In this document: piece by piece, positions 5,137-9,333 of the stretch
Numbering within the stretch: the first letter of the stretch is position 1
Layout: every line of letters starts with the position of its first letter
Source of the DNA: REEB95 sp035632395
GTDB taxonomy: Bacteria; Pseudomonadota; Alphaproteobacteria; ATCC43930; CGMCC-115725
Length of the DNA stretch: 9,333 nucleotides
NCBI GenBank assembly: GCA_035632395.1
Contig: DASQGX010000147.1
Span: 1 to 9,333, forward strand
Direction of reading: 5' to 3'
Notes under the pieces: model-generated
Told to the model about the DNA's origin: nothing
The model's database searches: none
What the model saw: the letters and a program-made list of their open reading frames with translations, nothing else
Translations under genes and position numbers: made by a program

Positions 5137-6264
5137 ATGATTATCGGCATACCCAAGGAGCGCCGGGCTGGCGAGCTTCGCGTTGCAGCTTCGCCTGACA
5201 CGGCAAAGCGCTTTGTCGGTCAAGGCCACACGGTCGTCGTCGAGCGCAGCGCCGGTACCGGCGCTGCGTACACCGATGACGCGTATGCCGCATCAGGCGC
5301 GCAGCTCGGCGACGCCGCCGCCGCGCTCGGCGCGGAAATCGTGCTCAAGGTCCAACGGCCGACCGCCGACGAGCTCAAGACGATGAAGTCCGGCGCGGTG
5401 CTGGTCGCGATGCTGGCACCGTTGCAGCACAAGGACGACGTTCAGGCCTATGCCAAGGCTGGCGTAACCGCCTTCGCCATGGAGCTGGTGCCGCGCATCA
5501 CCCGCGCCCAGACCATGGACGTGCTGTCGAGTCAGGCGAACCTCGCCGGCTACAAGGCGGTGCTCGACGCCGCCGACTATTTCGGCCGCGCCATGCCGAT
5601 GATGATGACGGCTGCTGGCACCGTGCCGCCGGCCCGCGTGCTGGTCATGGGCGCCGGCGTCGCCGGTTTGCAGGCGATCGCCACCGCACGCCGCCTCGGC
5701 GGCGTGGTCAGTGCCACCGACGTCCGCTTTGCCGCCAAAGAGCAGGTGGAGAGCCTGGGCGCGACATTCCTTACCGTCGATCTCGAGGCGATGAAGGCGA
5801 TGGAGACCGCCGGCGGCTACGCCAAGGAGGCGAGCGAAGATTTCACCCGCCGCCAGCGCGAGCACGTCACCGAAGCGCTCAAAAAAACCGACATCGTTAT
5901 CTGCACCGCGCTGATTCCGGGCCGCAAGGCGCCGATCCTGATCACCAAGGAGATGGTTGGCGTAATGCGCGCTGGCTCGGTGATCGTCGACCTCGCCGTC
6001 GAACAGGGCGGCAACGTCGAAGGCAGCAAGCCGGACGAGACCGTGACCACGGCCAACGGCGTCGCGATCATCGGCCACAGCAACATGCCGGCGCGTATCG
6101 CGGTCGATGCCAGCGCGCTTTACGCCCGCAACCTTTTCGCCTTCCTCGGCCTGATCGTGGGCAAGGATAAGGCGCTCAAAATCGACGAAGCCGACGAGAT
6201 CGTGAAGGCGAGCCTGCTGACGCGCGACGGCAAGGTCGTCCATCCGCAACTGGCGGGAGCCTGA
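5137..6264 (+). CDS. pntAA: NAD(P) transhydrogenase subunit alpha part 1 (domain I, NAD(H)-binding)
   Basis: The soluble NAD(H)-binding domain I of the proton-translocating transhydrogenase, which transfers hydride from NADH to NADP+ bound on PntB, driven by the proton gradient. It has 375 residues, close to the R. rubrum protein. The Rossmann motif is VLVMGAGVAGLQA (168-180), with GAGVAG at 172-177. The domain I signature RITRAQTMDVLSSQANLAGY (120-139) contains the RQD loop residues Arg120, Gln125 and Asp128. GGYAKE near 226-231 carries the mobile-loop tyrosine (Tyr228). The ATG at 5137 gives the typical MIIGIPKER start; GGGGAG lies 11 nt upstream, slightly far. An in-frame extension to 5077 is unlikely because it runs through the inverted repeat region. 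It is the first gene of the pnt operon and is followed after 3 nt by pntAB. Confidence 0.96.
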   Translation: MIIGIPKERRAGELRVAASPDTAKRFVGQGHTVVVERSAGTGAAYTDDAYAASGAQLGDAAAALGAEIVLKVQRPTADELKTMKSGAVLVAMLAPLQHKDDVQAYAKAGVTAFAMELVPRITRAQTMDVLSSQANLAGYKAVLDAADYFGRAMPMMMTAAGTVPPARVLVMGAGVAGLQAIATARRLGGVVSATDVRFAAKEQVESLGATFLTVDLEAMKAMETAGGYAKEASEDFTRRQREHVTEALKKTDIVICTALIPGRKAPILITKEMVGVMRAGSVIVDLAVEQGGNVEGSKPDETVTTANGVAIIGHSNMPARIAVDASALYARNLFAFLGLIVGKDKALKIDEADEIVKASLLTRDGKVVHPQLAGA

Positions 6265-6267
6265 TCG

Positions 6268-6588
6268 ATGGAAACCGGCGCCCACGCCGACGTCTTCGTA
6301 TTCTTCCTGACCGTCTTCGTGCTGGCGGTGTTCGTCGGCTATTACGTCGTCTGGCGCGTGACGCCGGCGCTGCACTCGCCGCTGATGAGCGTCACCAACG
6401 CCATTTCGTCGGTGATCATCGTCGGCGCACTCATCGCCGCCGGCCCGGCCGGCTTCAGCTTTTCCAAGGTCATGGGCTTCGCCGCCGTGACGTTGGCCTC
6501 GGTCAACATATTCGGCGGCTTCATCGTGACCCAGCGCATGCTGCAGATGTTCAAGAAGAAGGTGCCCAAGGAGAAGGCCGGCAAATGA
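6268..6588 (+). CDS. pntAB: NAD(P) transhydrogenase subunit alpha part 2 (membrane domain II, N-terminal part)
   Basis: A small membrane subunit of 106 residues supplying part of the proton-conducting domain II. Three hydrophobic helices are visible, at about residues 8-29, 44-61 and 67-87. Between the first two is the family signature HSPLMSVTNAISSVIIVGAL (starting at residue 36), and the tail is lysine-rich and cytoplasmic (FKKKVPKEKAGK). It is somewhat shorter than the R. rubrum subunit, mainly at the N-terminus. GGAG at the end of pntAA provides the ribosome-binding site. The start is 3 nt after the pntAA stop, and the stop TGA overlaps the pntB start (ATGA), so the three subunits are probably translationally coupled. 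A separate PntAB, not fused to PntAA as in Escherichia coli, is the form common in alphaproteobacteria. Confidence 0.95.
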   Translation: METGAHADVFVFFLTVFVLAVFVGYYVVWRVTPALHSPLMSVTNAISSVIIVGALIAAGPAGFSFSKVMGFAAVTLASVNIFGGFIVTQRMLQMFKKKVPKEKAGK

Positions 6589-7982
6589 CCGCGAATCTAG
6601 CGGCGCTGCTTTATCTGCTCGCCAGCATCTGCTTCATCATGGCGCTGCGCGGCCTGTCGTCGCCCGAGACGGCGCGCGGCGGCAACATCTACGGCATCGT
6701 CGGCATGGTGATCGCGATCGGCACGACGCTCGCGTCGCCGGGCGTGCTCAGCTACGGCGTGATCGCCGCCGGCATCGTCATTGGCGGCGCCATCGGCACC
6801 TTCATCGCCCTGCGCATCCAGATGACGGCCTTGCCGCAACTGGTGGCCGCGTTCCACAGCTTGGTGGGATTGGCCGCGGTCTGCGTCGCCACCGCCGCGT
6901 TCTACGCGCCTGCCGCCTATGGCATCGGCCAGCTCGGTGCGATCCAGGCCCACAGCCTGATCGAAATGAGCCTGGGTACGGCGATTGGCGCCATCACCTT
7001 CACCGGCTCGATCATCGCCTTCGGCAAGCTGCAGGGCCTGATTACCGGTAAGCCGCTGGTGTTCCCCGGTCAGCACGTGCTCAACGCGCTGCTCGGCCTG
7101 GTGCTCGTCGCGCTGATTGTCTGGTTCGTCATGGCGCAGCTGCCGGTGACCTTCTGGGCGATCGTGGCATTGTCGCTTCTCCTCGGCTTGCTGCTGATCG
7201 TGCCGATCGGCGGCGCCGACATGCCAGTGGTCATCTCGATGCTGAACAGCTACTCCGGCTGGGCGGCGTGCGGCATCGGTTTCACTCTCGCCAACTCGCT
7301 GCTGATCATCACCGGCGCGCTGGTCGGCTCGTCGGGCGCCATCCTCTCCTACATCATGTGCAAGGGGATGAACCGCTCGATCTTCAACGTCATCCTCGGC
7401 GGCTTCGGCACCGAAGGCGGAGCGGCGGCAGGCGGCGCCGGCGCCGGCGACAAGGCGGTCAAATCGGGCAGCGCCGACGACGCGGCGTTCATCCTCAAGA
7501 ACGCCAGTTCGGTCATCATCGTGCCGGGCTACGGCATGGCGGTGGCGCAGGCGCAACACGCGCTCAAGGAGATGGCCGACATCCTCAAGAAGGAAGGCGT
7601 CACCGTGCATTACGCCATACATCCGGTGGCGGGCCGCATGCCGGGCCACATGAACGTGCTACTGGCCGAGGCCAACGTGCCCTACGAGGACGTAATGGAG
7701 CTCGACGAGATCAACCGCGATTTCGCCTCGACCGACGTCGCGTTCGTCATCGGCGCCAATGACGTCACCAACCCGGCGGCCAAGACCGATCCGAAGTCGG
7801 CGATCTACGGCATGCCGATTCTCGACGTCGAGAAGGCAAAGACCGTGTTGTTCGTGAAGCGCTCGATGGCGTCGGGTTATGCCGGCGTCGAGAACGAGCT
7901 GTTCTTCCGCGACAACACCATGATGCTCTTTGGCGACGCCAAGAAGATGTGCGAGCAAATCGTAAAAGCTTTAGGTGCGTAG
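6585..7982 (+). CDS. pntB: NAD(P) transhydrogenase subunit beta (domains II and III, NADP(H)-binding)
   Basis: A 465-residue subunit that completes the proton channel and binds NADP(H). The N-terminal 265 or so residues are strongly hydrophobic, with about nine membrane helices. AFHSLVGLAAV contains His91, equivalent to the E. coli proton-channel histidine of the same number, and GGADMPVVISMLNSYSG holds Asp212 and Asn221, matching E. coli Asp213 and Asn222. A flexible Gly/Ala-rich linker (about 275-300) leads to domain III (about 305-465), with the NADP-binding motifs VPGYGMAVAQAQ (313-324), GRMPGHMNVLLAEA (350-363), GANDVTNPAA (390-399) and KRSMASGYAGVEN (425-437). The ATG overlaps the pntAB stop by 4 nt. 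The gene is complete, with all channel and nucleotide motifs present. It ends 23 nt before the convergent Nudix gene, with no obvious dedicated terminator. Confidence 0.97.
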   Translation: MTANLAALLYLLASICFIMALRGLSSPETARGGNIYGIVGMVIAIGTTLASPGVLSYGVIAAGIVIGGAIGTFIALRIQMTALPQLVAAFHSLVGLAAVCVATAAFYAPAAYGIGQLGAIQAHSLIEMSLGTAIGAITFTGSIIAFGKLQGLITGKPLVFPGQHVLNALLGLVLVALIVWFVMAQLPVTFWAIVALSLLLGLLLIVPIGGADMPVVISMLNSYSGWAACGIGFTLANSLLIITGALVGSSGAILSYIMCKGMNRSIFNVILGGFGTEGGAAAGGAGAGDKAVKSGSADDAAFILKNASSVIIVPGYGMAVAQAQHALKEMADILKKEGVTVHYAIHPVAGRMPGHMNVLLAEANVPYEDVMELDEINRDFASTDVAFVIGANDVTNPAAKTDPKSAIYGMPILDVEKAKTVLFVKRSMASGYAGVENELFFRDNTMMLFGDAKKMCEQIVKALGA

Positions 7983-8011
7983 CTTCGCACGACGCGGCCG
8001 CTGTGCTACGC
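7977..8011. repeat. Inverted repeat spanning the two convergent stop codons
   Basis: GCGTAGC (7977-7983) and GCTACGC (8005-8011) are a 7-bp inverted repeat with a 21-nt spacer. Each arm contains the TAG stop of one gene (pntB and Nudix), because both genes end in GCG TAG C. It may form a weak shared 3' hairpin, or it may be coincidence of identical gene ends. A 5-bp alternative, GTGCG/CGCAC at 7975-7990, also exists. There is no T-tract. Confidence 0.2.
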
Positions 8012-8503
8012 GGAGCGCTCGGCGCCTGGGCGCCTGGGCGTCGTGGTCGCTGCGGCGAGTGCCTCGATCAGCGGCACCTGGCCCTTGTTGATACGGCGTT
8101 TGGCTTCATCGAGACCGAACCACGCGCCGCGATCGACTTCGGGAACTTCGATCGTCCGGCCCGAGTGCGGCGGCCATTCGACCGTGCAGGTGTTGCTGAT
8201 GATTGCGGTTGCGTCGACCTCTGCCTCGATCGCCCAGGCGACGATCTCTTTGCCGCCCGCCTGCCGGCATGGCGGCAGCCTGGTGAATTCGCCGCCGACG
8301 GCCTGACCGGTCTCCTCGGTGAATTCGCGCCGTGCCGCCGCCAGCGCATCTTCCTCGGGCGTCGGTTCGCCTTTGGGAATGCTCCAGGCGCCCAACTCCT
8401 TCTCGGCCCAGAACGGACCGCCGGGATGGACGAGGAACACCTCGACTCCGCGCGGACGGCGGCGAAAGACCAGCAATCCAGCACTGCGCTTCGGCATGGC
8501 CAT
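8006..8503 (-). CDS. Nudix-family hydrolase
   Basis: A 165-residue Nudix (MutT-like) hydrolase that would cleave a nucleoside diphosphate linked to another moiety, using Mg or Mn. The complete Nudix box GX5EX7REUXEEXG is visible at residues 45-66, including REFTEETG with the metal-binding glutamates. The N-terminus (PKRSAGLLVFRR) and HPGGPFWAEKELGAWSIPKGE are typical of a broad-specificity subgroup that often appears as a short single-domain protein; the substrate cannot be told from sequence. The ATG at 8503 is chosen; ATG at 8497 (MPKRSAG) and TTG at 8506 are alternatives, and none has a good ribosome-binding site. The start lies only 8 nt after a terminator-like hairpin that follows rpsU, so the gene probably depends on read-through from rpsU, or on a leaderless or unrecognised start. 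It converges on pntB. Confidence 0.88.
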   Translation of the reverse strand: MAMPKRSAGLLVFRRRPRGVEVFLVHPGGPFWAEKELGAWSIPKGEPTPEEDALAAARREFTEETGQAVGGEFTRLPPCRQAGGKEIVAWAIEAEVDATAIISNTCTVEWPPHSGRTIEVPEVDRGAWFGLDEAKRRINKGQVPLIEALAAATTTPRRPGAERSA

Positions 8504-8511
8504 CAAACGAT

Positions 8512-8542
8512 AAAGCCGCCACGGACATTCCGGGCGGCTTTT
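8512..8542 (-). terminator. Rho-independent terminator after rpsU, possibly bidirectional
   Basis: AAAGCCGCC (8512-8520) pairs with GGCGGCTTT (8533-8541). Across a one-base bulge at 8521 an inner 4-bp stem (8522-8525 with 8529-8532, partly shifted) closes on a 3-nt loop. On the minus strand it lies 27 nt after the rpsU stop and is followed by TTTATCGTTTG; on the plus strand it ends in TTTT. It probably ends rpsU transcripts and could also stop + strand read-through from the pnt operon. Confidence 0.65.
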
Positions 8543-8568
8543 GATCTTACGCCGAATATGGCGACCGG

Positions 8569-8772
8569 CTAATACCCTTCGCGCTCCATGCGCTTGCGCA
8601 GCAGCTTGCGGTAGCGGCGGACCGCCTCGGCGCGTTCGCGGGCGCGGCGCTCGGACGGCTTCTCGTAATTGCGACGGACTTTCATTTCCCGGAAAAGCCC
8701 CTCGCGCTGCATCTTCTTTTTAAGCGCGCGAAGCGCCTGATCGACGTTATTGTCGCGGACAAGAACCTGCAC
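8569..8772 (-). CDS. rpsU: 30S ribosomal protein S21
   Basis: A small basic ribosomal protein of the 30S subunit that sits near the 3' end of 16S rRNA and helps translation initiation. The 67-residue product begins MQVLVRDNNVDQALRALKKK, the characteristic start of S21, and continues with a KVRRNYEKPSERRARERAEAVRR stretch and a basic tail (KLLRKRMEREGY), full length for alphaproteobacterial S21. The start codon is GTG at 8772, fixed by homology; upstream there is only a weak AAAGG purine stretch, about 13 nt before it. The gene is divergent from def and is followed by a hairpin with a T-tract. A sigma-70-like promoter and a leader hairpin lie upstream. Confidence 0.95.
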   Translation of the reverse strand: MQVLVRDNNVDQALRALKKKMQREGLFREMKVRRNYEKPSERRARERAEAVRRYRKLLRKRMEREGY

Positions 8773-8819
8773 GAGAGCGTTGCGCCTTTCGCCGAACCGA
8801 GGTTATGGACCAAGTCTCG

Positions 8820-8840
8820 AGCCGGCCCCTGGAACCGGCT
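8820..8840 (-). promoter_or_regulatory. Leader hairpin upstream of rpsU
   Basis: On the minus strand AGCCGG (8840-8835) pairs with CCGGCT (8825-8820). In RNA the stem continues inward with two G-U pairs and one C-G pair, giving nine pairs and a 3-nt CAG loop. On the plus strand the two G-U positions become A-C mismatches, so the structure favours the rpsU transcript. If the predicted promoter is right, it starts about 5 nt from the mRNA 5' end. Confidence 0.35.
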
Positions 8841-8851
8841 TAAGGGGCGGC

Positions 8852-8880
8852 TAAATATCACCAAATTCGGGCTTTGTGAA
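8852..8880 (-). promoter_or_regulatory. Candidate sigma-70 promoter for rpsU
   Basis: On the minus strand TTCACA (8880-8875; five of six match TTGACA) is followed after 17 nt by TATTTA (8857-8852), a fair -10. The overlapping GATATT (8859-8854) is another -10, with a 15-nt spacer. Transcription would begin near 8845, leaving a leader of about 70 nt before the GTG start of rpsU. The region is AT-richer than its surroundings. Confidence 0.4.
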
Positions 8881-8952
8881 GTCCGCCCCGGAGCCTCGCT
8901 ACCGTTACCGCCCACCGTGGCTTTTGCGCCGCACCGGTAGGTCGAATCGGCT

Positions 8953-8958
8953 TATATT
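8953..8958 (+). promoter_or_regulatory. Candidate -10 element just before def
   Basis: TATATT matches five of six bases of the -10 consensus. It ends 6 nt before the def ATG, so transcription would begin at or next to the start codon. No good -35 is seen 16-18 nt upstream. Confidence 0.25.
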
Positions 8959-8964
8959 GAGGGC

Positions 8965-9333
8965 ATGGCCATCCTTAAGATCGCCCGCATGGGCCATCCG
9001 GTGCTGCGCGAAAAGGCATCCGCTGTGGCCGATCCCGGCGCGCCCGATATCCGCGCCCTGGTCGCCGACATGATCGAGACCATGCACGACGCAATTGGCA
9101 CTGGCTTGGCTGCACCGCAGGTCCACGTGCCGAAGCGCGTGGTAGTTTTCGAGGTGAGCGACGCGCGGCTCACCGGCCGGCCTCTTGACCGGCCGCAGGA
9201 CCTGACGGTGCTGATCAACCCGGTGATTGAGCCGCTGACGACCGAAATCGAGCTCGGTTGGGAAGGCTGCCTGTCGGTGCCCGGCCTCAAGGGCGCGGTG
9301 CCGCGTTTCACCCGCATCCGCTATCGCGGCGTC
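8965..9333 (+). CDS. def: Peptide deformylase, N-terminal part (cut by window edge)
   Basis: The metal-dependent enzyme that removes the formyl group from the N-terminal methionine of new proteins. The frame runs from ATG 8965 to the window end without a stop, giving 123 residues. It starts MAILKIARMGHPVLREKA, the usual deformylase N-terminus. Motif 1, GTGLAAPQ, is at residues 45-52, followed by VHVPKRVVVF. Motif 2, EGCLSVPG, lies at 100-107 and includes the metal-ligand cysteine (Cys102). Motif 3 (HExxH) would lie a few tens of residues beyond the edge, so the gene continues to the right. GAGGG lies just before the ATG with only 1 nt of spacing, too close for a normal ribosome-binding site. 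Met9 is an alternative start, but the N-terminus favours 8965. It is divergent from rpsU. Confidence 0.93.
   Translation, partial: MAILKIARMGHPVLREKASAVADPGAPDIRALVADMIETMHDAIGTGLAAPQVHVPKRVVVFEVSDARLTGRPLDRPQDLTVLINPVIEPLTTEIELGWEGCLSVPGLKGAVPRFTRIRYRGV

Noticed and set aside
5293..7649. Long minus-strand open frames (5293-6375 and 6597-7649) opposite pntAA and pntB.
   Set aside because: They mirror well-recognised genes in GC-rich sequence; their products are Arg/His/Asp-rich, low-complexity, and contain no recognisable domain or ribosome-binding site.
8025..8045. Short direct repeat (GCGCCTGG twice) in the Nudix 3' end.
   Set aside because: Two copies of a short GC-rich unit in an Arg/Pro-rich tail; expected by chance at this base composition.
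7949..8572. Plus-strand open frame of 207 codons opposite the Nudix gene.
   Set aside because: The Nudix box on the minus strand is complete; the opposite frame has no motif, overlaps the end of pntB and crosses the terminator hairpin.
8682..9317. Minus-strand open frames around rpsU and def (8682-8915, 8905-9126, 8952-9317).
   Set aside because: They conflict with S21 and with peptide deformylase, whose motifs GTGLAAPQ and EGCLSVPG are clear on the + strand.

Overview
The window is high-GC, gene-dense bacterial DNA that looks alphaproteobacterial. The main reasons are a proton-translocating transhydrogenase split into three genes (PntAA, PntAB, PntB, the Rhodospirillum rubrum arrangement), an OpgC-type membrane acyltransferase behind an ECF sigma/membrane anti-sigma pair, and S21 and peptide deformylase sequences that read like alphaproteobacterial ones. 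The species cannot be named from this sequence. No tRNA, rRNA, insertion sequence, CRISPR array or clear sign of recent transfer was seen.

Left part (1-4612). The window opens inside the 3' end of a zinc-type (MDR) alcohol dehydrogenase gene on the + strand. It converges, with a 3-nt gap, on a five-gene minus-strand cluster. In transcription order this is an ECF sigma factor (4612-4088), a single-pass membrane anti-sigma factor (4104-3247, overlapping the sigma gene by 17 nt), an OpgC-like multi-pass acyltransferase (3160-1964), a secreted SGNH-fold protein whose catalytic positions are all replaced (1958-1194), and a membrane-anchored SGNH hydrolase with intact catalytic motifs (1181-360). 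A GGAAT-N16-CGTT motif upstream of the sigma gene looks like an ECF-type, possibly autoregulated, promoter. I infer that the cluster is an envelope-stress-controlled system for acylating or deacylating a periplasmic or surface glycan, with acyltransferase and SGNH functions on separate proteins.

Middle part (4613-7982). A 183-nt divergent intergenic region separates the sigma gene from a small + strand gene for a secreted protein of about 79 residues with two cysteines. Next comes a compact + strand operon, pntAA-pntAB-pntB (3-nt gap, then an ATGA stop/start overlap). Together these encode the complete membrane transhydrogenase that couples proton flow to hydride transfer between NADH and NADP+. 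Nested inverted repeats lie just upstream of pntAA.

Right part (7983-9333). A minus-strand Nudix hydrolase gene converges on pntB. Upstream of it on the same strand is rpsU (ribosomal protein S21, GTG start). A strong hairpin with a T-tract lies between them and ends only 8 nt before the Nudix start. Divergent from rpsU, and running off the right edge, is def (peptide deformylase), a + strand gene cut off before its HExxH metal-binding motif. The 192-nt rpsU/def intergenic region holds a plausible sigma-70 promoter and a leader hairpin for rpsU.

The most unusual content is the ECF-linked OpgC/SGNH cluster, above all the tandem pair of one intact and one catalytically dead SGNH protein.
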